A program made the translations under genes and the position numbers. From the NCBI GenBank assembly GCA_028821475.1, contig JAPPGB010000032.1:62001-126000 (forward strand): DNA of 64,000 bases, written 5' to 3'. This document shows positions 55,337 to 62,883 of this stretch, piece after piece. Origin of the DNA: Spirochaetaceae bacterium. Its GTDB lineage: Bacteria; Spirochaetota; Spirochaetia; SZUA-6; Bin103. The first letter of the stretch is position 1. Every line of letters begins with the position of its first letter. Under the pieces are notes generated by a model that saw only the letters and a list, made by a program, of their open reading frames with translations, did no database searches and had not been told where the DNA came from.

Positions 55337-56181
55337 ACGGCCTGCGCGCGGCGCTGACCTTCCTCACCATCCTGCCCGCCGGCGCCGGCAACGGCGCCGG
55401 CAGCGCGCGCTCGCTGGCGGCCGCACCCGCCTGGTTCCCGGCCGTCGGGCTGCTGCTCGGCGCCATTATCGCCGCACTCGACCTGCTGTTCGGCGTGGCC
55501 GGCCTGCGGCCCGCCTCCGATGCCTGCGACGCGGCGCGTGCCGGGGCGTGCGGTGTTCTCTCCCTGCTGGCCGCCGCGCTGCTGGTCACCGCGCTGGCGG
55601 TGCTGACTCGCGCGCTGCACCTGGACGGCTTCATGGACACCTGTGACGCGCTGCCGGGCGGACTCAGCCGCGCCCGCCGCCTGCAGATCCTGCGCGACTC
55701 TCACGTCGGCGCGTTCGCCGTAGTGGGTGTGGCGTGCCTGCTGCTGATCAAGGTCAGCGCGGTCGCCGCGCTGCCGGCCGCGAGCCGGCCCGCGGTCCTG
55801 CTGCTGTTCCCGTGCCTGTCGCGCTGGGCGATGCTGCTCGCGATGGAGATATTCCCGTACGTGCGCGAGCGCGGCGCGGGCACGCCGTTCGCCGGCGGAC
55901 GCGGCCGGTGGGCGCTGATCGCCGGCAGCGGCACCGCCGCGGCCGCCGGGCTGGCATTGGCCGGCTGGTGGTCACTGGCGCTGCTGGCGCTGGCCGGGGC
56001 GGCCGCCTGGGCGGTAGCGACGGTCGCACGCCGCCTGATCGGTGGCATGACCGGCGACATCTACGGCGCGGTGAACGAGATCGCGGAGGTTGCGGTGCTC
56101 GTGGCAGCGGCGGTGATCGCGGCCGGGAGGTCCGACGCCATGCGCTCGCCGGTCGCCGGCTGGTTGGACGGAGCGGGATGA
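55333..56181 (+). CDS. cobS: Adenosylcobinamide-GDP ribazoletransferase (cobalamin synthase)
   Basis: This 282-residue membrane enzyme joins adenosylcobinamide-GDP to alpha-ribazole or its phosphate. Diagnostic blocks are LTFLTILPAG, the motif LHLDGFMDTCDAL, ARRLQILRDSHVGAFAVVGV and CLSRWAMLLAM with MTGDIYGAVNEI near the end. Several hydrophobic helices are present. The ATGA overlap with cobT fixes the start. Its stop overlaps the cobC start. Confidence 0.95.
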   Translation: MNGLRAALTFLTILPAGAGNGAGSARSLAAAPAWFPAVGLLLGAIIAALDLLFGVAGLRPASDACDAARAGACGVLSLLAAALLVTALAVLTRALHLDGFMDTCDALPGGLSRARRLQILRDSHVGAFAVVGVACLLLIKVSAVAALPAASRPAVLLLFPCLSRWAMLLAMEIFPYVRERGAGTPFAGGRGRWALIAGSGTAAAAGLALAGWWSLALLALAGAAAWAVATVARRLIGGMTGDIYGAVNEIAEVAVLVAAAVIAAGRSDAMRSPVAGWLDGAG

Positions 56182-56825
56182 TGGAAGCAAGCAGGTGGTA
56201 CCTGGTTCGGCACGGCGAGACCGCCTGGAACCGGGAGTCGCGGTTCCAGGGGCAGGCGGATCCGCCGCTGAACGACGCCGGACGGACGCAGGCGCGGGCG
56301 GTCGCGAAGCGCCTGGCGGGGGTTTCGTTTGCCGCGGCGTACGCGAGCGACTTGGGCCGGGTCACGCAGACGGCGGCGGCCGTCGCGCGCGGCCGCGAGT
56401 TGCGGGTAACCGAGTTGGCCGAGTTGCGCGAGAAGGGCTTCGGCGAGTGGGAGGGCCTGACCTACCGGGAAGCGGAGGCGCGGGATCCGGAGCACTACCG
56501 CCGCATCTTTCGCGCGCCCACCTACGACGAGGATACCGCGCCTCCGGGCGGGGAGAGCGACCTGCAGATGTTGGGGCGGGTGTCGGGAGTCGCGCGCCGG
56601 CTGCGCGACGAGCACGGCGGGCGCGATGAGAACGTCCTCATAGTGGGACACGGCGGCTCGCTGTGTGCGCTGATCGTGTCGCTGTTGGGGTTGCCGTCGC
56701 GGGCGATCTGGCGGTTCAGAATTGCCAATTGCGGCCTGGCGCAGGTCACGGTGTTCGACGACGGCGCCGCGACGCTGGACCTGTTCAACGACACCGGCCA
56801 CCTGCGGTCATGCGCGGCGCACTGA
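56178..56825 (+). CDS. cobC: Histidine phosphatase family protein, probable alpha-ribazole phosphatase
   Basis: This 215-residue phosphoglycerate-mutase-like phosphatase has the catalytic RHGET motif (LVRHGETAWN), then RFQGQADPPLN, ASDLGRVTQTA, LREKGFGEWEG and VGHGGSL with the second His. Family members are diverse; its place inside the cob operon makes alpha-ribazole-5'-phosphate dephosphorylation the likely role. Two ATG codons in tandem (56178, 56181) start it, and it overlaps cobU by 16 bases. Confidence 0.88.
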   Translation: MMEASRWYLVRHGETAWNRESRFQGQADPPLNDAGRTQARAVAKRLAGVSFAAAYASDLGRVTQTAAAVARGRELRVTELAELREKGFGEWEGLTYREAEARDPEHYRRIFRAPTYDEDTAPPGGESDLQMLGRVSGVARRLRDEHGGRDENVLIVGHGGSLCALIVSLLGLPSRAIWRFRIANCGLAQVTVFDDGAATLDLFNDTGHLRSCAAH

Positions 56826-57376
56826 CCTTCATCGTCGGCGGCGCCCGCTCCGGCAAGAGCACGCACGCCGAACAGCTCGCGGCGCGCGGCGAGCGGGTGC
56901 TGTACGTCGCCACCGCCGAGGGGCGCGACGCGGAGATGCGGAGCCGCATTGCCGCTCACCGGGCCGCCCGGCCGGAGCACTGGGACACCCTGGAGGAACC
57001 GCTCGACCCGGCCGGCGCGTTGCGGTCCGTTCACCACCGCTACGACACCGTGTTGATCGACTGCCTCACCCTGTGGGTCAGCAACCTGCTGCTCGATCGC
57101 CAGCCGGGCACCGCTTCGGAGCGCGATCTGGAGGAGCGTATCTTGATCTCTACAAGAGAGTTGCTGGACGTCTGCGCGGGTTCGCGCGCGCACTGGATCG
57201 TGGTCAGCAACGAGGTCGGGCTGGGCGTGGTGCCGCCATCGCCGCTGGGTCGCGCCTACCGCGATGCGCTCGGCCGGGTGAACCAGGCGGTCGCCGCGCG
57301 GGCCGGCGAGGTGTGCCTGATGGTGGCGGGCTTGCCGCTGCAGATCAAACCGCCCGCGAAAGGAGATTTGGAGTGA
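56810..57376 (+). CDS. cobU: Adenosylcobinamide kinase / guanylyltransferase
   Basis: This 188-residue bifunctional enzyme phosphorylates adenosylcobinamide and transfers GMP to it. The P-loop is GGARSGKSTHAE near the N-terminus. Other blocks are VLYVATAE, RIAAHRAARPEHWDTLEEP with the His that accepts GMP, VLIDCLTLWVSNLLL and WIVVSNEVGLGVVPPSPLGRAYRDALGRVNQ. ATG 56810 matches the family start. The stop TGA shares its last A with the ATG of cobO. Confidence 0.95.
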   Translation: MRGALTFIVGGARSGKSTHAEQLAARGERVLYVATAEGRDAEMRSRIAAHRAARPEHWDTLEEPLDPAGALRSVHHRYDTVLIDCLTLWVSNLLLDRQPGTASERDLEERILISTRELLDVCAGSRAHWIVVSNEVGLGVVPPSPLGRAYRDALGRVNQAVAARAGEVCLMVAGLPLQIKPPAKGDLE

Positions 57377-58026
57377 TGACCGACCGCAATGACAGCGCAG
57401 AGGCGCGCGAGTCGCCGGGCGCCGGCGCCGCCGACCGCGAGCACGCCGAGCGCATGCGCCGGCTGCAGGCCGAGCAGCGCGCCAAGGTGGCGCGTGCCGT
57501 GAATCCGGAGCGCGGGCTGGTGCTGGTGCACACCGGCAATGGCAAGGGCAAGTCGAGCGCCGCCTTCGGCGTGGCCGCGCGCGCCCTCGGCTGGGGACAG
57601 CGCGTCGCAATCGTGCAGTTCATCAAGGGCAAGTGGCAGACCGGCGAACGGCGTTTCTTCAGCCGCTTCCCGGAGCAGGTGGAGTGGCGCACCACCGGCC
57701 AGGGCTTCACCTGGGACACCCAGAACCGAGCACTGGACATCGCCACCGCCCGGGCCGGACTCGACATCGCGCGCGAGTCGATCGCCGGCGGGCAATTCGA
57801 CCTGGTGGTGCTGGACGAGATCAACGTGGTGTCGAGCTACAACTACCTGCCGGCCGCCGAAATAATCGACTGCCTGGAGGCGCGCGCCGCCCGCACCCAC
57901 GTCGTGCTGACCGGCCGCGGCGCCGCCCGCGAACTGATCGAGTACGCCGACCTGGTCAGCGAGATGGTAGAGATCAAGCACCCTTTCCAATCCGGAATCA
58001 AGGCTCAACGCGGCATCGACTTCTGA
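57376..58026 (+). CDS. cobO: Cob(I)yrinic acid a,c-diamide adenosyltransferase (CobO/CobA/BtuR)
   Basis: This 216-residue enzyme adenosylates corrinoids. The P-loop is VHTGNGKGKSSAAFG, followed by VAIVQFIKGKW, the WRTTGQGFTWDTQN substrate segment and the LVVLDEINVVSSYNYL Walker B-like motif. The C-terminal VSEMVEIKHPFQSGIKAQRGIDF is typical. AAGGAG sits about 11 bases upstream within cobU. It closes the operon, giving a salvage route from imported corrinoids to adenosylcobalamin. The corrin ring-synthesis genes are absent from the window. Confidence 0.95.
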   Translation: MTDRNDSAEARESPGAGAADREHAERMRRLQAEQRAKVARAVNPERGLVLVHTGNGKGKSSAAFGVAARALGWGQRVAIVQFIKGKWQTGERRFFSRFPEQVEWRTTGQGFTWDTQNRALDIATARAGLDIARESIAGGQFDLVVLDEINVVSSYNYLPAAEIIDCLEARAARTHVVLTGRGAARELIEYADLVSEMVEIKHPFQSGIKAQRGIDF

Positions 58027-58071
58027 CTCCGGCGGCGTTTACAGGCCAGTACGTGAGACGACCGGAGTCAG
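58023..58071 (+). terminator. Inverted repeat at the end of the cobalamin operon
   Basis: The 10-bp arms CTGACTCCGG (58023-58032) and CCGGAGTCAG (58062-58071) overlap the cobO stop codon. The loop is 29 bases and no T-tract follows, so it may protect the transcript end rather than terminate it. Confidence 0.4.
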
Positions 58072-58852
58072 TAGACGAGGCCGCTCAGGGTAGATGAGCC
58101 GGCGTTCGCATCGCGGAACAACGACGCTGGGCGCCGGACAGCCACTCGTCGCGGCTGCCGGAGACGTGCGGGTCACTGCGGCCACGTTGGGCACCTGCTC
58201 GGCCACAGCTTGCACGTGCGAGGTCAGCAAGCTCGTCGAGTACGGCGCGTATTGTCGGGTGCTGATCGGGCAACTGGTCGTGCCGCCCGAGGCGCGCTCC
58301 CAGGTGCCAGTCCGCAGTGTGCAGGTTCTCGCACGCCGAGGCAAGGCCCAGCGAGGGCAGCAAGATCGCGTCCCACCGCCTGCACTTGTTCCTGCTGCAC
58401 GGCGGTGTCCGGTGCCTTCCATGTGCCCCACATCGCCATAGAACCCTGGTTCACCACCTGCCTGCCAGCATAGAGATTTCTCCAGTGGGCCAGTCCGCGA
58501 TGGCGAGGCTCCCAACCAGATGACTCAACCGACGGCGAGACACGGGTAAGGCACGATCCACCAACAATCTCGCTCATGGACCCAGCCGTTCGGAACTAAG
58601 TTTCGGCGGCGACTCTGCCGTTCCTTGTCTGTTGAACGCTATGTCATGATGGTCCACCTGTCAGCGTCTGAAACCCTTCGCACGGCGAGCCACCGAGATC
58701 TCACACGCTCTCGGGAGGTCCTTTGCCGAAACCGTCCCACCCCCGGTTGTCAAGCGTACCGCGAGGCAATATCCTTTGGTCACCAATTCAGGTCTGAGCG
58801 CACTGGATGTTCTACTCTCGTATCCCGCGACACCTAGGAAGTTTGTCCGCCG
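58072..58852. other. No intact gene; boundary of lower-GC island
   Basis: Apart from a short SbcD-like scrap at 58210-58327 I see no gene. Base composition falls toward the methyltransferase gene from about 58600. I could not find a ribosome-binding site or clear promoter for the methyltransferase. Confidence 0.4.
58210..58327 (-). pseudogene. Fragment resembling SbcD/Mre11 nuclease N-terminus
   Basis: The minus strand encodes LHTADWHLGARLGRHDQL followed by PDQHPTIRAVLDELADLA, very like the start of SbcD-type exonucleases (LHTSDWHLG with the first metal-binding Asp and His). The next metal motif (GDxxD) is not found in any frame, so only about 40 residues persist. Confidence 0.55.
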
Positions 58853-59932
58853 ATGGATGAGCTTCTACCCTACGTGAGGGAGCTTGAACAGCAGATACTG
58901 ACGCAACGTCTTTCGTGGACACGGTGGACGAAATGGTGCGATGTATCGCTGAACAGCGGCGCGGCGTTAGAGCTTCGACAAGCGGCCGGTTTACGAGCTC
59001 AAAAAAGACAAGGCGCATTTTTCACGGGCGCCTCTCTCGCAGAACGAGCAGTGTCTGCACTCGGAATGTCCGTGCAAGATTCCTGTCGCTATTTTGATCC
59101 GACTTGCGGCGCAGGGGATCTTCTTTTGGCTATTGCTCGAAAAATGAACATTGGTGCGACAGTGGCGGAGACCCTCTCTCAGTGGGGAAATCGACTAGTC
59201 GGATGCGATATTTCTCCTGTTTTCGTACGCGCGGCGAGAGCGCGCCTCGCCCTGCTAGCAATGCGGCGAGTTGGTTGTCGCGAGTCCCTTACGTCACGTG
59301 AATTAGCGGAAGCTTTTCCTTCGATCACGACGGCTGACATTCGTAATTGCACTGACCTCTATTCGCAATCGGATCGAATCGTGATGAACCCACCATACAC
59401 GCTAGTCAACGTTTCGGACAAGTATGTGTGGAGTACGGGACTCACCAATGCGGCTGCGTGCTTTGCAGCTGATGCAATTGTACATTGCAAAGCCGGTGCT
59501 CGGATAGTTGCGATTCTTCCAGATGTACTTCGATCTGGCACGCGATATGAGAGATGGCGGACTATGGTCGAGAAGTTTGCTTCAATTGTTGATGTCCGTG
59601 GGTTGCATCCATGGAGCACGAAGTTGCGTGTTTCGGAGACACGGCGGTTCAAAGGGCGTCTGTTTGAGCCACCGTTTGTTGCGATCCGACGGACATCGAG
59701 TCCAAGAGATGGTAGGAGGGCTGTAGCGACAACGGTGCTAGGCCAGGAAGACGTGGCGGTAGAAAATCACATTATCGTGTGCACTCCGCGCGACCGGTCA
59801 GTGGAGAGTTGCCAGAAGTTTGTCGCACGGCTCATGAGTCAAAAGACAGATGAGTGGTTAAACGAACGAATACGTTGTCGGCATCTGACGCTTGGTGCCG
59901 TTGGTAGGTTGCCATGGTGGTCGGGCGAGTGA
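58853..59932 (+). CDS. N6-adenine DNA methyltransferase
   Basis: This 359-residue gamma-type amino-methyltransferase has motif X QGAFFTG (52-59), motif I FDPTCGAGDLLLA (81-93), a motif II Asp in VGCDISP, and the catalytic motif IV NPPY (179-182). It has little target-recognition sequence after motif VIII, so it is compact for a restriction-system enzyme. A truncated BsuBI/PstI-type endonuclease gene lies 2.5 kb downstream on the other strand, and such endonucleases pair with N6-adenine methylases, so they may once have been partners. Codon use and GC are clearly lower than in the cob operon, a sign of transfer. DUF262 follows on the same strand after 152 bases. Confidence 0.88.
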   Translation: MDELLPYVRELEQQILTQRLSWTRWTKWCDVSLNSGAALELRQAAGLRAQKRQGAFFTGASLAERAVSALGMSVQDSCRYFDPTCGAGDLLLAIARKMNIGATVAETLSQWGNRLVGCDISPVFVRAARARLALLAMRRVGCRESLTSRELAEAFPSITTADIRNCTDLYSQSDRIVMNPPYTLVNVSDKYVWSTGLTNAAACFAADAIVHCKAGARIVAILPDVLRSGTRYERWRTMVEKFASIVDVRGLHPWSTKLRVSETRRFKGRLFEPPFVAIRRTSSPRDGRRAVATTVLGQEDVAVENHIIVCTPRDRSVESCQKFVARLMSQKTDEWLNERIRCRHLTLGAVGRLPWWSGE

Positions 59933-59957
59933 GTCAGAACCGGTCAACACGATGGCG

Positions 59958-59976
59958 CGTTCGTGTGTCGCGAACG
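59958..59976 (+). promoter_or_regulatory. Small inverted repeat before DUF262 gene
   Basis: CGTTCG and CGAACG (59958-59963, 59971-59976) with a 7-base loop lie between the methyltransferase stop and the DUF262 start. This could be an operator or a weak hairpin. Confidence 0.3.
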
Positions 59977-60084
59977 GCTGAGCGAGCCGAGCGAATGCGT
60001 GTAGCTTGGGTGTTGCAAGAATGTGGCTGGAGGGGTTAGAGTTCGTAGAGGCATGCGTGGGAGCGGAGCACGGGAGGTGTTTAC

Positions 60085-61152
60085 ATGAACCGCAGTTTGA
60101 CTACCCAAGATATTAGCTGGTTCCTGGATCAGTACGAGAGGAATCAGCTTGACCTAGAGCCGGCCTATCAACGTCGTAGTGTTTGGTCACCGCGCGACAA
60201 GAAGTTTTTCGTTGATACAATCTTGAACAACTACCCAGCGCCGCCGGTGTTTTTGCACAAGACGATGGACGAAAACGGACGTGCGACTTACCATGTAGTC
60301 GATGGAAAGCAGCGGCTGCAGACGATTATCGAGTTTACACAGGACCGGGTAAGAGTACCCGACTACTTTGGTGATCGCAATCTACAGAAGAAGCGATGGA
60401 AGGATCTCGCACGAGAGACCCGCGAGAGATTCTGGAACTACGAGTTAATTGTGGAGATGATGCCGAATGTCGAGGAGGCGCAGATCCGAAGCACGTTCGA
60501 CCGCATAAACCGCAATTCACGTCGATTGACTCCCCAGGAGTTGAGGCATGCGAAGTACGAAGGCTGGTTCATCAGATTTGTCGAGCGCGAGGCCGAGAAG
60601 ATTGAGTGGAAGAATACAGGAGTAGTCACGACAGCGCGAATCAAGCGTATGCTTGACGTTCAGTTCATCTCGGAGTTGTGTGCTGTGATAATAAAGGGCC
60701 GTATTATAGGGTTCGATCAAGACGGGCTTGACGATCTGTATGCGGAGTATGAAGACGTCTCGGAGCTGTATGGATTCATTGAGGATGACTTCGTCACACA
60801 GCTGGAGGTCCTCAAGAAGAGTGTTGCAGAGATGATTGATTTGCGACCTAGTATAGCGGACTACATTAGACCTCAAGGTAACTTCTATTCATTGTGGAGC
60901 TATCTCTTCCTGGAGCGTCCGATCTCCTCTCCAAAAAGGGAATTGGTTGATCGATATGACAAGTTCATGAGAGCCGTGCAGAGGGCTAAAGATGCACAGG
61001 ATGCTAAGGAGGATCCGAACGCCGTTCTTTCTGGAGATCGCGCCTTTCGGGCTGCCGCAATCGACTATGCGAACAATACGCGAGGGGCCAGTACGGATCT
61101 GACACCGCGAACAAAGCGTCACGACGCTTTGGTAGCCGCAATGCAACAATAG
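60085..61152 (+). CDS. DUF262 (GmrSD N-terminal-like) protein
   Basis: This 355-residue DUF262 protein has the hallmark DGKQRLQTI (73-81), matching the DGQQR motif of the ParB-like NTPase/nuclease fold. The family segments LEPAYQRRSVWSPRDKKFFVDTIL near the N-terminus and FDRINRNSRRLTPQELRHAKYEGWF further on are also present. Proteins with this domain include GmrS, BrxU and SspE-like restriction factors that sense or cut modified DNA. Here there is no C-terminal DUF1524 (HNH) domain, so any cutting partner must be separate. GGAGGTG lies 5-6 bases before the ATG. The RelA/SpoT-like gene starts 11 bases after the stop, so the two are co-expressed. Confidence 0.9.
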   Translation: MNRSLTTQDISWFLDQYERNQLDLEPAYQRRSVWSPRDKKFFVDTILNNYPAPPVFLHKTMDENGRATYHVVDGKQRLQTIIEFTQDRVRVPDYFGDRNLQKKRWKDLARETRERFWNYELIVEMMPNVEEAQIRSTFDRINRNSRRLTPQELRHAKYEGWFIRFVEREAEKIEWKNTGVVTTARIKRMLDVQFISELCAVIIKGRIIGFDQDGLDDLYAEYEDVSELYGFIEDDFVTQLEVLKKSVAEMIDLRPSIADYIRPQGNFYSLWSYLFLERPISSPKRELVDRYDKFMRAVQRAKDAQDAKEDPNAVLSGDRAFRAAAIDYANNTRGASTDLTPRTKRHDALVAAMQQ

Positions 61153-61163
61153 CGCACCTCTCT

Positions 61164-62153
61164 GTGAAGATTGTCAAGTCAATTCGTGACATCCACCGAA
61201 GCTGCCAGCCTAAGTACAAGATGCTCAAATTGGATGTAGAAGAAGTATTGAAGAGCATGGTTGAAGACTCCGGATGGCTCTACTCTTCCCGTATTAAGAC
61301 ACTCGAGAGTTTCGCTCAAAAGGTCGAGACGGGGAGCGTGGTAGATCCAATGTGTCTGGAGGACTTCTTCGCATGTACAATCGTAGTTCCAACAATTGCT
61401 GAAATCGGCAGTGCGGAGGAGATGGTCTATCAGCTGTATGATCGTAGGGAACGTCGACCAATCGACGACAACTTCACAAGGAAGAGCTCTTCAGAATTTG
61501 TTTTTGACGATTTGAGACTATACGTAGCGCGGCGCCCACGAATAAGCGGGAAGGATCCGAACCTCAATGGAGTATTATTTGAGGTACAGATAAAGACGAT
61601 CCTGCAACACGCTTGGAGCGTTGCCACTCATGATCTGATTTACAAGACGGATACCGTCAGTTGGCCGCTCGAGCGCGTCGCTTTTCAGGTGAAAGCAATG
61701 CTTGAACACGCTGAGGTATCCGTGTCTGAGGCGGTGACATTAGCGCGGGCTCCGGGCATAGCGAAAGAAGATCAACAGACAAGGGAAGTACTTGAGATTA
61801 TCGATCATGCCCGGCAGTTGTGGGCGGCGGAACAACTGCCGAGGGACGTCAGGAGGTTGGCAGTGAGCGTTTTGGCGCTATTGCGCCTGTGCGGAGTCAG
61901 TGTTGGAGAGTTTCGTTCTGTAGTAGATGCTGAGAGAGGTAGGGTTGGAGGCGTGCCAAGAGAGCTGTCTCCGTATGCGTTTACGGTACAAGCATTAGCG
62001 CGGTCGAGTTTGGTGGACTTCCGGGGCGCACTGGAAGGCGAGACCGCGCATCCGCGAGTGGTGGTGATTCATAGTGGGATGGACGTTCCGGAGTGGATGC
62101 GGGGAGGGCATTCAAGGATTCTGGACCTGAACGAAACCGTGGTACCTGCATGA
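61164..62153 (+). CDS. RelA/SpoT-domain protein (alarmone synthetase-like)
   Basis: This 329-residue protein has a RelA/SpoT synthetase-like domain at about 35-165. SSRIKTLESFAQKVETG gives the Arg-x-Lys pair (43, 45), LEDFFACTIVVP aligns with the usual D.AG.RI strand, and FEVQIKTILQHAWSVATHDLIYK gives the catalytic-loop Glu140 region. The G-loop segment is FVFDDLRLYVA, without the Tyr-x-Ser-x-His pattern of housekeeping enzymes. No hydrolase, TGS or ACT domain is present. The C-terminal 150 residues are helical and unknown. GTG 61164 is the first start; ATG 61221 is an alternative. Coupled to DUF262, it resembles toxic small alarmone synthetases of defence modules, but that role is inference. 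Confidence 0.82.
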   Translation: MKIVKSIRDIHRSCQPKYKMLKLDVEEVLKSMVEDSGWLYSSRIKTLESFAQKVETGSVVDPMCLEDFFACTIVVPTIAEIGSAEEMVYQLYDRRERRPIDDNFTRKSSSEFVFDDLRLYVARRPRISGKDPNLNGVLFEVQIKTILQHAWSVATHDLIYKTDTVSWPLERVAFQVKAMLEHAEVSVSEAVTLARAPGIAKEDQQTREVLEIIDHARQLWAAEQLPRDVRRLAVSVLALLRLCGVSVGEFRSVVDAERGRVGGVPRELSPYAFTVQALARSSLVDFRGALEGETAHPRVVVIHSGMDVPEWMRGGHSRILDLNETVVPA

Positions 62154-62305
62154 ACGGTCGGACGTCGTACGGGGAAAAAGGGGGACGGTAGATCCGGATT
62201 CGATGTGGTTGGGTTGTTTCGTGGGTCACAAACGACTTGTAGAAAGTTGAAGAGACAGGGAAGGCGGGGTAGCACGTATTGAATGTTTGTGCGTCACATC
62301 GTCAG

Positions 62306-62337
62306 GCTAGTCGCAGTCGACTAGCGCTGGCGCCAGC
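62306..62337. terminator. Double hairpin between convergent genes
   Basis: Arms GCTAGTCG/CGACTAGC (62306-62313, 62318-62325) with loop CAGT are followed directly by the palindrome GCTGGCGCCAGC (62326-62337). They lie between the RelA/SpoT-like gene and the endonuclease remnant. There is no T-tract on either strand. Confidence 0.45.
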
Positions 62338-62398
62338 ATCCCAGCTACTGGCAAGGCCGGTGCGTCCTTCCGTCGACGGACGCCAGCCGGCGCATGCA

Positions 62399-62416
62399 CA
62401 GCGGCTGACGCCGCTG
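62399..62416 (-). terminator. Hairpin after endonuclease remnant
   Basis: CAGCGGC-TGAC-GCCGCTG forms a 7-bp stem just beyond the endonuclease stop codon (62428-62426) on its strand. Confidence 0.4.
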
Positions 62417-62425
62417 CGCCTTGGA

Positions 62426-62883
62426 CTACTTGGTCCCATAAGGAGTAAGTAGTCGGCCGCCATTGAAGTGGATCAGATGTGACGGTTCGTCCGCTACCCA
62501 CACCGTGGTGTGCCATGCGATGTCTGCGAGATACCGGGCGATCGCGGCGCGGGTGGGGAACGCTGTCACGTAGACGATGCCGGCCTGGGCTTCGGCGAAG
62601 AGCTCGGTCAACTCGGCATGGCGCTGGTGGTCGATGGGGCCGTGGCTGGTTACCGCGTCGACCAGTATCAGCCATCCTCGCTCCGCATTGTGGAGCACGA
62701 CATCCGGCATCTTTCCTTGAGAGTCGACCGGCACATCCAATGCGGCGAGCCGGTCGCTGTCGAAGTGTGTCCCCTTGTCGGCGGTGTCTCCGACGAAGAC
62801 AAGCGTGCTGCGCGGGACGAATCGAGATGCGAAGTCTTCGGTAATGGCGCGGATCAGGTCGTTGGATTCTCCGGGACCTGTCA
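62426..62883 (-). pseudogene. BsuBI/PstI-type restriction endonuclease, C-terminal domain only
   Basis: The visible 150 codons are the catalytic C-terminal domain of BsuBI/PstI endonucleases: ITEDFASRFVPRSTLVFVGDTADKGTHFD, GKMPDVVLH with the active-site Asp, WLILVDAVTSHGPIDHQRHAEL, VYVTAFPTRAAIARYLADIAWHTTVWVADEPSHLIHFNG. The N-terminal helical domain is missing. Similarity begins at GPGESND, exactly where the sulfatase stop codon lies, so an illegitimate junction replaced the 5' part. The frame is open upstream only as antisense-like sequence through the sulfatase. Without promoter and N-terminus it is presumably dead. Confidence 0.85.
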
